Assembly (NCBI GenBank): GCA_022241785.1
Contig: JAKOMP010000067.1
Coordinates: 220-35,932, forward strand
Reading direction: 5' to 3'
DNA: 35,713 nucleotides
DNA from: Cyanocohniella sp. LLY
Lineage (GTDB): Bacteria > Cyanobacteriota > Cyanobacteriia > Cyanobacteriales > Nostocaceae
Part shown: positions 25,005 to 33,879 of the stretch, one piece after another
Numbering within the stretch: the first letter of the stretch is position 1
Layout of the letters: the number at the start of each line of letters is the position of its first letter
Position numbers and translations under genes: made by a program
The notes under the pieces: model-generated
Databases searched by the model: none
Seen by the model: the letters and a program-made list of their open reading frames with translations, nothing else
Told to the model about the DNA's origin: nothing

Positions 25005-25088
25005 CCCCTACTCCCCACTCCCTACTCCCCACTCCCTACTCCCCACTCCCTACTCCCCACTCCCTACTTCCCACTCCCTACTCCCTAA
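25005..25088. repeat. STRR heptamer array, 12 units, entering carA
   Basis: Twelve heptamers alternate mostly between TCCCCAC and TCCCTAC, giving a 14-base higher-order period. Bases 25050-25088 are also the last 12 codons and stop of carA. Confidence 0.95.
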
Positions 25089-26228
25089 CCTTGCTGTTCG
25101 CATTGCTTGGACGAATTGCTCAAATAGATAGTCAGCATCATGAGGCCCAGGGCTAGCTTCTGGGTGATACTGAACAGAGAAGATGGGCAAAGACTTATGA
25201 CGTACCCCAGCAATAGTGCGATCATTGAGGTTGAGGTGGCTAATTTCTACAAGTCCGTTAGGTAAGGAATCTGGGTCAATAGCAAAACTATGGTTTTGAC
25301 TAGTGATTTCTATCCTTTGTTGTAGTCCAGCGGGCTGATTTAAACCACGATGACCAAATTTTAATTTGTAGGTTTCTGCTCCCAGGGCGTGACCCAAAAT
25401 TTGATGCCCCATACAAATACCAAACATGGGTTTTTGACTGGCTAACAATGCTTTGGTGGTTTCAATACCTTCGGTAACTGCGGCGGGATCACCGGGCCCG
25501 TTAGAAAGAAAAATGCCATCTGGGTTGTATTTGAGTATCTCTTCTGGTGAAGTATGGGCCGGTACAACGACCACTCGGCAACCGTAACTGGCTAAACGAC
25601 GCAAGATATTGCGTTTTACACCAAAGTCAAGAGCGACAACTGTGAAAGAGTCTCCCTGATTTCCTATGGCTTCTGAGTTGAATTCCCAGGCGGGAATTGT
25701 CGGATCTGACCATTCATAAGCCTGAGAAGTGGTAACTCCCCGCACTAAATTGGCACCAGCCATGCTGGGAGCTGCTTGTACCTGCTCTAATAATTCTGCT
25801 TCATCCAGAATTTCTGTGGAAATGCCACCATTCATGGCTCCAAACATGCGAATTTTGCGCGTGAGGGCGCGGGTATCGATGCCGTAGATACCAGGAATTT
25901 GGTGCTGGTTGAGGTAATCGGGTAAGGATTGTGTTGATCGCCAGTTACTTGGTCGGTGACAAATATTGCGGGCGATCGCTCCTTGTACTTGTGGTCGATC
26001 TGATTCCTCATCTTCGGCATTGATCCCAGTATTTCCCAGTTCAGGATAGGTAAAAAGGATAATTTGACCACGGTAACTAGGGTCAGTCAGAACTTCTTGA
26101 TATCCAGTCATGCCAGTGTTGAATACCACTTCTCCGATGGTGGTTCCTGTGGCACCAAAAGACCAACCGCGATAAGTAGTTCCATCTGCCAAGACAAGTA
26201 AAGCAGGTGTTGTATCAGACAGGGGCAT
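25050..26228 (-). CDS. carA: Carbamoyl-phosphate synthase small subunit
   Basis: 392 residues. It provides ammonia from glutamine to CarB for carbamoyl phosphate, feeding arginine and pyrimidine synthesis. The N-terminal CPSase domain opens [44 protein letters not shown], and the C-terminal class I glutaminase carries [23 protein letters not shown] with nucleophile Cys272, and [14 protein letters not shown] with His355 and Glu357. All catalytic residues are present. The last 12 residues (381-392, [12 protein letters not shown]) are encoded by the heptamer array and are not part of the family. It is transcribed alone. Confidence 0.95.
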   Translation of the reverse strand: MPLSDTTPALLVLADGTTYRGWSFGATGTTIGEVVFNTGMTGYQEVLTDPSYRGQIILFTYPELGNTGINAEDEESDRPQVQGAIARNICHRPSNWRSTQSLPDYLNQHQIPGIYGIDTRALTRKIRMFGAMNGGISTEILDEAELLEQVQAAPSMAGANLVRGVTTSQAYEWSDPTIPAWEFNSEAIGNQGDSFTVVALDFGVKRNILRRLASYGCRVVVVPAHTSPEEILKYNPDGIFLSNGPGDPAAVTEGIETTKALLASQKPMFGICMGHQILGHALGAETYKLKFGHRGLNQPAGLQQRIEITSQNHSFAIDPDSLPNGLVEISHLNLNDRTIAGVRHKSLPIFSVQYHPEASPGPHDADYLFEQFVQAMRTARLGSREWEVGSGE

Positions 26229-26639
26229 AAGTAATTCAAATAAAGGTTTAGGTACTGGGTACTGCGGACTGGGTATGGGTTAAGTTTTTTTTCCCTACTC
26301 CTGGCCTTTTGCCATCACAATCAGTAGTCAAAGGTTAACAGTGAGCAGTCTTTAATCCCCAGTTTAGTGAATACTGCGAGTGTTAATTACTCCCAAAAAA
26401 CGAAGTATCTACCGACTGGTTAACAACCCAGTGTTGGTTTATTGCCATCGCCAATTTTATCATTTATGAGCAGTTTCCAATTGGTTGCCCATTTTCATCC
26501 CCCAACTAAGTCACGAGTTTTCCCACAAGGAATGTTTTAAAAATTAAAAATTAAAAATACAGCACATACAATGTTAAAAGGGGAGCCATTGGCCAAAGTA
26601 GCTTTCCAGTCCCTTAGGCAAGTAGAATTGAAGTTAATT
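26229..26639. other. Intergenic gap between divergent genes
   Basis: About 410 bases (340 if the protease starts at 26571). It holds the promoters of carA and the protease gene. Around 26245-26280 are imperfect copies of GGTACTGG/GGACTGGGTA, and near 26541-26560 the A/T repeat AAAATTAAAAATTAAAAAT. No known pyrimidine or arginine control element was recognised. Confidence 0.5.
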
Positions 26640-27680
26640 ATGCTTCAGTCTTTTTTATCTCGTGCAACCCTGATTTTTCTATCCAGCACTGTTGCAGTTT
26701 TGGGTGTTGCTTGTAATGAAGAAAAACAAACGACTGGGAACATTAGCAGTCAAAATTCTGTAGTAACTGACAACCTGGTGGTGTCACCGACTATTGAAAC
26801 AGTAACATCGCCAGCTATTCCAGCCGCCATAACACCTGTAGGCTCAGAAATAAGTTCTTTTGAAATGGGGCTAGATAAAGCTGTGGGGGCTTGGAGAATC
26901 AGCCAATCTGCTCAATCGTCAGATGATTGGAATTTAGTGGCAGGTCAATTGCAAGAGGCGATCGCCTTCATGGAAAAAGTGCCGCAACAAAGTCCAGAAT
27001 TTGCTACTGCCCAAACCAAAATTTCCGAATACCGAGGCCAGATACAGAATGCCCGGCAAAAAGCGACACCGCGCCCTGTATCCACTCCCAAGGTAGATAA
27101 CCAAAGTATCGTAGTTGCCGTTCCTCAAACTAAAAACAAGCCTCAGCCTTCTGTGACACCGCCCGCAGCTATCAAACAGCCAGAAGTAAAACCAGTTTTG
27201 CCAACATCCGCATTAATTGCCCCTGAAAAAAAAGTATTTATTGCTCCCATTAAACGGCGAATTGGGGGCACGCCAATTGTGGAAGTTACTTTTAACAATC
27301 AGCAGCAATTCGAGATGATTGTTGATACAGGAGCTAGTGGCACTGTGATCACCCAAAAAATGGCTAATGCCTTGGGAGTATCGCCAGTAGGGATAGCTAA
27401 GGCCAATACTGCCAGTGCTAGAGCTGTGGAATTTCCCATTGGCTATGTTGATTCTATGGCAGTTGCTGGAGTAATGGTTAACAGAGTAGCAGTAGCGATC
27501 GCCGGTGCGGAATTAGAAACTGGGTTGTTAGGACACGATTTCTTCGGCAACTACGATGTCACCATCAGACGTGATGTAGTAGAATTTCGTCCACAATCAC
27601 ACTCAGAAATTAATTCTGTAGGAACTGAACTAGCTGTTCCAGTTTTTCCCAGGGAGAACCACTCTGAAGAATTTCCTTAG
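26640..27680 (+). CDS. Retropepsin-like aspartyl protease, exported
   Basis: About 346 residues from the ATG at 26640. An N-terminal hydrophobic segment ([17 protein letters not shown]) resembles a lipoprotein signal with Cys in a loose lipobox. Then follow a helical region ([32 protein letters not shown]), a Pro/Gln/Lys-rich linker, and a C-terminal single-lobe aspartyl protease domain: [39 protein letters not shown] with the catalytic DTGAS, and [15 protein letters not shown]. Such proteins act as homodimers. The frame can begin at 26571, adding 23 residues ahead of the signal, which is less likely. Its 3' end overlaps trpD (opposite strand) by 71 bases. Confidence 0.85.
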   Translation: MLQSFLSRATLIFLSSTVAVLGVACNEEKQTTGNISSQNSVVTDNLVVSPTIETVTSPAIPAAITPVGSEISSFEMGLDKAVGAWRISQSAQSSDDWNLVAGQLQEAIAFMEKVPQQSPEFATAQTKISEYRGQIQNARQKATPRPVSTPKVDNQSIVVAVPQTKNKPQPSVTPPAAIKQPEVKPVLPTSALIAPEKKVFIAPIKRRIGGTPIVEVTFNNQQQFEMIVDTGASGTVITQKMANALGVSPVGIAKANTASARAVEFPIGYVDSMAVAGVMVNRVAVAIAGAELETGLLGHDFFGNYDVTIRRDVVEFRPQSHSEINSVGTELAVPVFPRENHSEEFP

Positions 27681-28686
27681 CCACACGGAAACCTTGGGCA
27701 TGGTCTAATAACGGAATGGCACCTGCTACTTGTAGTGCTAAGGAAGCATTTATTGCTACTGCGTCTTGTTGTGCTTGAGTTCCCTTACCTTGCAGTACTG
27801 CTTGCAAAATCACGGCGTTTTCTTGGACATCTCCACCTTTAAGTGCGCCAATGGTAGCTGGTGTTGCACCTACTTCTTGGGGATTCACAGTAGTTAACTG
27901 CACTTCACCACCAGATAATACCGCCAAGTCAGTTAAATCCCCCAAACCAACTTCATCAAGTTTTTCTCGCCCATGTAAAACTATGGCTTTTTGTTTGCCC
28001 AAGTTGTTTAATGCTTGAGCCACAGTGGTCAAAAGTTGGGGTGTAAATAAACCAACAACTTGTCCAGTGGGATATAAGGGGTTAACTAATGGCCCTAGTA
28101 AATTAAATACTGTTCGCACTTTCAACGTGCGTCGCAAAGGAGCCACAGCTTTCATTGCTGGATGCCAACCAGGGGCAAACAAGAAGGTAACACCAACTTC
28201 GTGTAATGCAGCTTGTACCTTTTCGCTAGAAGCACCAAGATTTACTCCCAAGGCTTCCAAGACATCGGCACTACCTGTCAGACTTGACGCCGAGCGATTA
28301 CCATGCTTGGCAACGGGTATACCATAGGCGGCGGCCACAAAGGTAACGGCTGTGGAAATGTTAAAAGTTGATGACCCATCGCCGCCAGTACCACAGGTAT
28401 CGATAACCACAGGAAGTGAGGTTTTGCTTGGTGCTTGCTCAGTCCCTAATTTTGATTGGGATTGTAATACTTCCGCCATCCCAGTCAATTCGTCAGCGGA
28501 AATACCTTTCAAGTTCAGCGCTGTTAAAATTGCCCCTGATAATTCTGGTGGAACCGCTTCAGTCAACCACCCTTGCATCAATTCAGCGGCTTGAGAGCGG
28601 GACAATGATTGACTATCCATTAATTGTTGCAGCAGGAGATGCCAGCTAACGGAGGATTCGGGAGCAGGAATTGAGGATGTTGTCAT
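27610..28686 (-). CDS. trpD: Anthranilate phosphoribosyltransferase
   Basis: 358 residues. It joins anthranilate to PRPP in tryptophan synthesis. Markers: [20 protein letters not shown] (PRPP/phosphate loop), [24 protein letters not shown] (anthranilate and PRPP binding), [35 protein letters not shown] and [17 protein letters not shown] with the metal-binding acidic residues. It is complete, with an expected helical N-terminal domain. It is not clustered with other trp genes here. Its end overlaps the convergent protease gene. Confidence 0.95.
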   Translation of the reverse strand: MTTSSIPAPESSVSWHLLLQQLMDSQSLSRSQAAELMQGWLTEAVPPELSGAILTALNLKGISADELTGMAEVLQSQSKLGTEQAPSKTSLPVVIDTCGTGGDGSSTFNISTAVTFVAAAYGIPVAKHGNRSASSLTGSADVLEALGVNLGASSEKVQAALHEVGVTFLFAPGWHPAMKAVAPLRRTLKVRTVFNLLGPLVNPLYPTGQVVGLFTPQLLTTVAQALNNLGKQKAIVLHGREKLDEVGLGDLTDLAVLSGGEVQLTTVNPQEVGATPATIGALKGGDVQENAVILQAVLQGKGTQAQQDAVAINASLALQVAGAIPLLDHAQGFRVAKEILQSGSPWEKLEQLVQFLQN

Positions 28687-28744
28687 GGTTTTACTTGATT
28701 GAGGATTTAGCTCAGTTGAGGCTATGGGAGCTATCCTATCGAAG

Positions 28745-28770
28745 AATGGGGAGTGGGGAGTGGGGAATGG
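28745..28770. repeat. STRR heptamer array, reverse orientation
   Basis: Reads GGGGAGTGGGGAGTGGGGAA on the plus strand, the reverse complement of the arrays elsewhere. It lies between trpD and the methyltransferase gene, about 20 bases past the latter's stop. Confidence 0.85.
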
Positions 28771-28791
28771 TAGATAAGTGATCGGTATTAG

Positions 28792-29553
28792 CTAGGAAGC
28801 TGCCTGTTTTTGGACAATATAGAATACATAACTATAATATTCCGAGTATTTTCGATAAAGGTCAATTTCTTGTTGAACCATATTTACCACTTCAAGAATT
28901 TCTAAATCGGCTTGGTAATGTTTCTGGAAAATCTGCAATTTTTCTTCTAAGGGTTGATAGTAGTGATTCCACCACGCCGACTCTGGGAGGATATAATAGT
29001 CAATTATTTTGTATCCACTATTTTGAATAATTTGGCAATTACCTGGAATATCTTGCATGGCTGGATAACCTGTATGCCAAAATTCTTGTAATTCTTTTGA
29101 TGCATTGGGTTTGAGCCATGTAATTTCGGAAGCAGCTAAGTATCCTCCTTGTTTAAGTAGGGGTTGCCACTGCTTTAGCCCATTTTCAAACCCGATAATA
29201 TAGATTGAACCTTCTGCCCAAATAACATCAAAAGTTGCATCAGGAAAATCCAAGCAAAACATATCAGCTTCTATAACTTCAATTTGTGCTGATAACCCTT
29301 GCTGAATAATTTTTTGTTTGAGTTCCTGTATATACAAAAGATGATTATCTACAGCAATAATTGTGCCATTAGTCAAGCTGGCTAAATCTAAAGTTTGCAA
29401 ACCAGGACCACAACCGATATCGATAATTTTAGGGTGTGGTGGTAAATCAACCATCTTTAAAAAAGCATTTTTTGGGGATTCAAAATCGCCAGGGCCTTCT
29501 CTGGGTATTCCTTGATGAATTTGAAAAAATATATCCTTCTGTTTATTATTCAT
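28792..29553 (-). CDS. Class I SAM-dependent methyltransferase
   Basis: 253 residues with a Rossmann-fold methyltransferase core at about residues 30-150: IIDIGCGPGLQTLDLA (motif I, SAM binding), TIIAVDNHLLYI (acidic residue for the ribose), VIEADMFCLDFPDATFDVIWAEGSIYIIG and LLKQGGYLAASEITWL. The tail (about 160-253) is rich in Tyr, Glu and Lys, likely a substrate cap. The target could be a small molecule; nothing decides it. It is divergent from glcE with only 61 bases between the starts, so the two share a promoter region. Confidence 0.88.
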   Translation of the reverse strand: MNNKQKDIFFQIHQGIPREGPGDFESPKNAFLKMVDLPPHPKIIDIGCGPGLQTLDLASLTNGTIIAVDNHLLYIQELKQKIIQQGLSAQIEVIEADMFCLDFPDATFDVIWAEGSIYIIGFENGLKQWQPLLKQGGYLAASEITWLKPNASKELQEFWHTGYPAMQDIPGNCQIIQNSGYKIIDYYILPESAWWNHYYQPLEEKLQIFQKHYQADLEILEVVNMVQQEIDLYRKYSEYYSYVFYIVQKQAAS

Positions 29554-29614
29554 GCATGAATTTTTGTCAATTATCCTCGTAAATTAAATATAGCGACTAA
29601 AAAAACAGAAACTG

Positions 29615-30955
29615 ATGAACGCGATGTCTAACGACAAGCCGCCGAGCTTTTACACCTCTTGTCTTGCATCTATTATCGACGAAGAAAATGCTATCTATCC
29701 TTGGGAAAATCTTGAACTCAGCCAGCGACAACATATCCAACAAGCGATCGCGCAGAGCGCAGCACCGGAGGCGATCGCATCTGTAAATTCTCCTAGTTGT
29801 GTCGTCTATCCCCGCACCCAAGCACAACTAGCCGCAGTCATTGCCGAAGCGTACCGTAACAACTGGCGCGTTCTCCCTTGTGGTAAAACCAGTAAAATCA
29901 ACTGGGGTGGTTTAGTCAAAGGCGTTGATATTGTAGTTAGCACAGAACGCATCAATCAATTAATTGAACACGCCGTTGGTGATTTAACCATCACCGTCGA
30001 AGCCGGGATGCAGTTTTCTCATCTCCAGGCAATTTTGGCAAAATCGCGTCAATTTCTCGCCCTCGACCCCTCCAATCCAGAATTAGCAACTATTGGCGGT
30101 ATTGTCGCAACAGGTGATACAAATTCCCTCAGACAACGTTATGGTAGTGTACGTGACCAACTATTAGGTATTACTTTTGTCCGTGCTGATGGACAAATTG
30201 CCAAAGCGGGAGGACGCGTAGTTAAAAATGTTGCTGGATATGACTTGATGAAGTTATTCACTGGTTCTTGTAGCACATTAGGAATTATTAGTCAAGTAAC
30301 TTTTCGCGTATATCCACTACCGGAAGCTTCTGGTACAGTAGTACTGACAGGTGAAGCAGAGGCTATCTCCCAAGTTGCGGCGACTCTGCGAAATTCGGCT
30401 TTAACACCAACTCAGGCTGATTTGCTATCCAATCAATTTGTTTCTCAGTTAGGGTTGAATACAGGATTGGGATTAATAGTACGTTTTCAAAGTATTAGTG
30501 AAAGTGTTAAGGAACAGTCAAATCGATTGTTGGCAGTAGGCGAAAAGTTGGGTTTAGTGGGGACAATTTATAATGAAGAAGATGAAGGCTATCTATGGCA
30601 GAGATTGCGAGAACTAATGGATAATTCTGTCACAGACTCGGCAATTACCTGCAAAATAGGAGTATTGCCGACTGCGGCTGTGGAGGTTTTGAATCAATCA
30701 GAAATGGGTTTAATTCACAACGCGAGTGGTTTGGGATGGTTGCAGTGTGGGAGTTTGAGCCAGGTTTTAAAAATACGCGATCGCTTGCAAAATAATAAAG
30801 GTTTTTTGAGTGTTTTAACAGCACCAAATTCAGTTAAGCAAGAAATAGATGTTTGGGGATACACGGGCAATGCTTTAGAGATGATGCGTCAAATTAAGGC
30901 GCAGTTTGATAGTAAGAATATTTTAAGTCCTGGTCGTTTTGTGGGTGGGATTTAG
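29615..30955 (+). CDS. glcE: Glycolate dehydrogenase FAD-binding subunit GlcE
   Basis: 446 residues of the FAD-binding oxidase (PCMH/VAO) family. VYPRTQAQLAAVIAEAYRNNWRVLPCGKTSKINWGG and ATIGGIVATGDTNSLRQRYGSVRDQLLGITFVRADGQIAKAGGRVVKNVAGYDLMKLFTGSCSTLGIISQVTFRVYPLP match the GlcE FAD domain, and the C-terminus ends in KNILSPGRF. Together with GlcD and GlcF it oxidises glycolate to glyoxylate, the first salvage step of photorespiration. It is followed by glcF after 74 bases on the same strand; no glcD is in the window. The start may be the second Met at 29624. It reads from the same gap as the divergent methyltransferase gene. Confidence 0.88.
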   Translation: MNAMSNDKPPSFYTSCLASIIDEENAIYPWENLELSQRQHIQQAIAQSAAPEAIASVNSPSCVVYPRTQAQLAAVIAEAYRNNWRVLPCGKTSKINWGGLVKGVDIVVSTERINQLIEHAVGDLTITVEAGMQFSHLQAILAKSRQFLALDPSNPELATIGGIVATGDTNSLRQRYGSVRDQLLGITFVRADGQIAKAGGRVVKNVAGYDLMKLFTGSCSTLGIISQVTFRVYPLPEASGTVVLTGEAEAISQVAATLRNSALTPTQADLLSNQFVSQLGLNTGLGLIVRFQSISESVKEQSNRLLAVGEKLGLVGTIYNEEDEGYLWQRLRELMDNSVTDSAITCKIGVLPTAAVEVLNQSEMGLIHNASGLGWLQCGSLSQVLKIRDRLQNNKGFLSVLTAPNSVKQEIDVWGYTGNALEMMRQIKAQFDSKNILSPGRFVGGI

Positions 30956-31029
30956 GCATTAAGCAAAAACGTAGACCGCAGGCTACCACAAAGGTACGAA
31001 GAACGCGAAGGAAGAAGGAAAAAGTTTAT

Positions 31030-32388
31030 ATGCAAGTTTCTGATAATTCTGTAAATAATACGGCTAGTATCAAAAATTTAAAGGGGTTTGATGCTAATCA
31101 TCCGCCTGATGCGAAGTTGATTGATAGTTGTGTACATTGTGGGTTTTGTCTTTCCACTTGTCCGAGTTATCGGGTAATTGGTAAAGAGATGGATTCGCCT
31201 CGGGGACGTATCTATTTAATGGATGCGATTAATGAGGGTGAAATTGCTTTGAATACAGCAACTGTAGAACATTTTGATTCTTGTTTGGGTTGTCTAGCTT
31301 GTGTGAGTACTTGTCCTTCTGGTGTGCAATATGACAAATTAATTTCAGCTACTCGTCACCAAATTGAACGCAATTATCCCCGCAGTTTGCCAGATAGGCT
31401 GATTCGTCAACTGATATTTTCTTTGTTTCCTAATCCTGATTTATTACGATTTTTTCTGGTTCCTTTGTTGGTTTATCAAAAGTTGGGTTTACCAAAGTTA
31501 GTCCGGGCTACAGGGTTACTTAAAAAAGTATCTCCTCGTTTGGCGGCAATGGAATCAATTCTACCCAACATTACTTTCAAATCTTTTCAAGATAATTTAC
31601 CAGATGTAATTCCCGCCCAAGGTGAGAAACGCTACCGCGTCGGGGTAATTTTGGGATGTGTGCAACGTTTATTTTTTTCGCCTATTAATGAAGCAACGGT
31701 GCGGGTGTTAACAGCCAATGGTTGTGAAGTTGTAATTCCTAAATCTCAAGGTTGTTGTGCGGCGCTTCCAGAACACCAAGGACAAACGGAACAAGCAAAG
31801 GCTTTAGCTAGGCAAATGATTGATAGTTTTGCTAATACCGATGTGGATTTTGTGATTATCAATGCTGCCGGTTGTGGTCATACTTTAAAAGAATATGGTC
31901 ACATCTTAGAAGATGACCCAGAATATAGAGAAAAAGCACAAGAGTTTGCCGCTAAGGTTAAAGATGCTCAAGAGTTTTTAGCAACAGTAGGATTGACGGC
32001 TAAATTATTGCCATTAACAGATAAACCATTAAATTTAGTTTATCAAGATGCTTGTCATTTATTACATGGTCAAAAGATTAGTGTCCAACCACGTCAACTA
32101 TTACGGCAAATTCCCGGAGTGAAATTAAGCGAACCCATAGACGCAGCTTTATGTTGTGGTAGTGCTGGTGTTTATAATATGCTGCAACCAGAAGTAGCCG
32201 AAGAATTAGGTCAGCAAAAAGTCCAAAATTTATTAAACACTGGTGCAGAGTTAATTGCTTCTGCTAATCCCGGTTGTACATTACAAATTACCAAACATTT
32301 AAAATTGCAAGGTAAAACAATTGCCGTCATCCACCCAATGGAGTTGTTAGATTATGCAATTCGGGGCGAAAAACTAAAAACTTCTTAA
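31030..32388 (+). CDS. glcF: Glycolate dehydrogenase iron-sulfur subunit GlcF
   Basis: 452 residues. Two 4Fe-4S motifs are intact: CVHCGFCLSTCP near residue 34 and CLGCLACVSTCP near 89. Two CCG domains follow (CCAALPEHQGQTEQAKALARQM; CCGSAGVYNM, with NAAGCGHTLKEYG and NPGCTLQITKHL), typical of GlcF/heterodisulfide-reductase-like electron transfer subunits. It passes electrons from the flavin subunit to the membrane quinone pool. AAGGAAGAAGGAAAAAG just upstream can serve as the binding site for ribosomes. It is the likely second gene of the glcE-glcF operon. Confidence 0.92.
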   Translation: MQVSDNSVNNTASIKNLKGFDANHPPDAKLIDSCVHCGFCLSTCPSYRVIGKEMDSPRGRIYLMDAINEGEIALNTATVEHFDSCLGCLACVSTCPSGVQYDKLISATRHQIERNYPRSLPDRLIRQLIFSLFPNPDLLRFFLVPLLVYQKLGLPKLVRATGLLKKVSPRLAAMESILPNITFKSFQDNLPDVIPAQGEKRYRVGVILGCVQRLFFSPINEATVRVLTANGCEVVIPKSQGCCAALPEHQGQTEQAKALARQMIDSFANTDVDFVIINAAGCGHTLKEYGHILEDDPEYREKAQEFAAKVKDAQEFLATVGLTAKLLPLTDKPLNLVYQDACHLLHGQKISVQPRQLLRQIPGVKLSEPIDAALCCGSAGVYNMLQPEVAEELGQQKVQNLLNTGAELIASANPGCTLQITKHLKLQGKTIAVIHPMELLDYAIRGEKLKTS

Positions 32389-32612
32389 AAACTACCTTTG
32401 CGCCTTTGCGCGCCAGTTGCTACAAGTCGGGGAACCCGCCCAACGCACTGGCTTGCCTTTGCGCGAAACAAATCCAACCCACTCCCCCACAAGTAAGAAT
32501 TAAACTACAGCAAACAGATTAGATTGTCTGGTTGAAGATTCTGACTAGTGGATGATTCTAGCCACCGCCATCAATTGCCAAACTGACAGTAGTAATTGAT
32601 CAAGAATGATTT
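32389..32612. other. Intergenic gap with small mobile-type element
   Basis: The 224-base gap between glcF and the TspO gene contains a 41-base element at 32412-32452 flanked by direct repeats (32403-32465). The remainder carries no gene. Confidence 0.6.
32403..32465. repeat. 41-bp element flanked by CCTTTGCGCG direct repeats
   Basis: The core starts GCCAGT (32412) and ends ACTGGC (32452), a six-base inverted terminal repeat, and contains GTCGGGGAACCCGCC. It sits between two copies of CCTTTGCGCG at 32403-32412 and 32456-32465. Confidence 0.7.
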
Positions 32613-33086
32613 ATGATTTCATCTTGGATGGTGATTGGCGCTGTAACTTTTTTAGTAGCAATTGGTAGTTTTTTCATCACACCCCGTGATGTCAAATGGT
32701 TTGCCCAATTAAGTCGTCCCCGATGGTTAAAATTTGAACCATTGATTCCCCTTATTTGGACTGTGATTTTCATCTGCGGTGCAGCTTCAGCTTATATTAT
32801 CTGGGAAAAAAATCCCGGAACTACAATTACCTGGTTAATCATGGGTTTGTACCTTTTGCTGGAAATTATCACAGTTTCCTACATTCCTCTGATGCTGAGA
32901 TTTCGCAGTCTCAAAACCGGAGAAATAATTGGGTTAACTGGTTTGATTGGGGGTATTGTCTTGGCAATCTGTGTTTTACCAATTTCTAAAATAGCTACAC
33001 TCTTACTTCTCCCCTATCTGCTATGGAGTCCCATTGGTTCATACACCACCGATGAGTTAAGACAGCTCAACCCAGAGGAGGCGTAA
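32613..33086 (+). CDS. TspO/MBR-family membrane protein
   Basis: 157 residues with five hydrophobic helices, matching the TspO (peripheral benzodiazepine receptor/tryptophan-rich sensory protein) layout. WFAQLSRPRWLKFEPLIPLIWTVIFICGAASAYIIW carries the family's P-x-W and aromatic pattern after the first helix. Bacterial TspO proteins bind tetrapyrroles and cholesterol-like molecules and may respond to oxidative or light stress. In this copy the usual Trp-rich loop is less Trp-rich. The stop overlaps the convergent fibrillin gene by 20 bases. The name rests on the pattern rather than on a full alignment. Confidence 0.78.
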   Translation: MISSWMVIGAVTFLVAIGSFFITPRDVKWFAQLSRPRWLKFEPLIPLIWTVIFICGAASAYIIWEKNPGTTITWLIMGLYLLLEIITVSYIPLMLRFRSLKTGEIIGLTGLIGGIVLAICVLPISKIATLLLLPYLLWSPIGSYTTDELRQLNPEEA

Positions 33087-33729
33087 CATTGCTACTAACG
33101 TCCTGAAAATCATTTGATTTACTCAAAATAAATAAACTGCGATCGCCTCCTCGTCCAATTCTTAAAGTTTCATCTAAATAAGTAATATCAAGAGTAGGTA
33201 TTCTGCCTTGAGGATTATTTGCTGGAACTACCTTAAATGGGTTGAATTGGGGAGTATCAATACCCATAATTTTCTCAATTGCCAGATAGCGTTTGTCGAA
33301 ATTGACATTAAGACGTTTGTTGGGAAGCGGCGACGAATTATCAATAGCTGGTGCAAAGCTAGCTGTCACTTTCACATATCCTGACAGTAGCCCAAAATAA
33401 TGTTTAACAAAAGCTAAATTAAAAAATCCTTTATTCGCAACATCAATGACTTGATAGACTTGAGCCAACTGTAATCCCAATGGTAGGGAATCTAAAGACC
33501 GAATTTCTCTAGCTGTAGAGTATTGCAGTTGCCAAGCGCCATCTAACATAGAAGTAGCGTAGAGCAAAGGCTTGGGATGAGGATTTAGTTCTTCGCGTTC
33601 CGTTGTCCATTGTTCAATTTCTGCTGCTACAGCTTTATCTAACTGCAAATCAGTAACAGGAGAACCATCGGTTCGTATCTCCTTCACCTTTGCTAGTAAT
33701 TTTTCCTTTAGTAAAAGTCGATTATTCAA
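33067..33729 (-). CDS. PAP/fibrillin-family protein
   Basis: A plastid-lipid-associated (fibrillin) protein of about 220 residues, lipocalin-like. Family features: LLYATSMLDGAWQLQYSTAREI near residue 52, VYQVIDVANKGFFNLAFVKHYFGLLSGYVKVTASFAPA, LNVNFDKRYLAIEKIMG, and the C-terminal LDITYLDETLRIGRGGDRSLFILSK signature. Cyanobacterial members sit at thylakoids and are linked to photoprotection. No ATG is in frame. I use TTG at 33729; the frame extends upstream to TTG at 33786, but that part is encoded by a dispersed repeat and a terminator hairpin. The stop overlaps the TspO gene. Confidence 0.85.
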   Translation of the reverse strand: MNNRLLLKEKLLAKVKEIRTDGSPVTDLQLDKAVAAEIEQWTTEREELNPHPKPLLYATSMLDGAWQLQYSTAREIRSLDSLPLGLQLAQVYQVIDVANKGFFNLAFVKHYFGLLSGYVKVTASFAPAIDNSSPLPNKRLNVNFDKRYLAIEKIMGIDTPQFNPFKVVPANNPQGRIPTLDITYLDETLRIGRGGDRSLFILSKSNDFQDVSSNVTPPLG

Positions 33730-33746
33730 GGGATAGCTTTTATAGG

Positions 33747-33770
33747 TTTGTAGTGAGGACTTTAGTCCTC
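33747..33770 (+). repeat. GTAGTGAGG-CTTTAG-CCTC hairpin element
   Basis: TTTGTAGTGAGG then ACTTTAGTCCTC; GAGGACT pairs with AGTCCTC around TT. It belongs to the family seen at 7759-7783 and 11367-11422, and lies upstream of or within the first codons of the fibrillin gene. Confidence 0.75.
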
Positions 33771-33783
33771 TCTTTACTTGTAA

Positions 33784-33818
33784 CAAAAAACCTGAGCCAA
33801 AAATTAGCTCAAGTTTTT
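33784..33818 (-). terminator. Intrinsic terminator after phosphatase gene
   Basis: On the reverse strand AAACTTGAGC pairs with GCTCAGGTTT (one mismatch), followed by TTT, about 60 bases past the stop codon of the phoX-type gene. A T-run on the plus strand also makes it potentially bidirectional. Confidence 0.75.
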
Positions 33819-33879
33819 GATAATATATTTAATTTCAGTTATCTTGTTTCCAGAGTTTTATCTCAAACAACCAAGTTTT

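Noticed and set aside
25005-25088. Tandem repeats that might be taken for a CRISPR array
   Set aside because: The units are heptamers without spacers, matching STRR sequences, and no cas gene is nearby.
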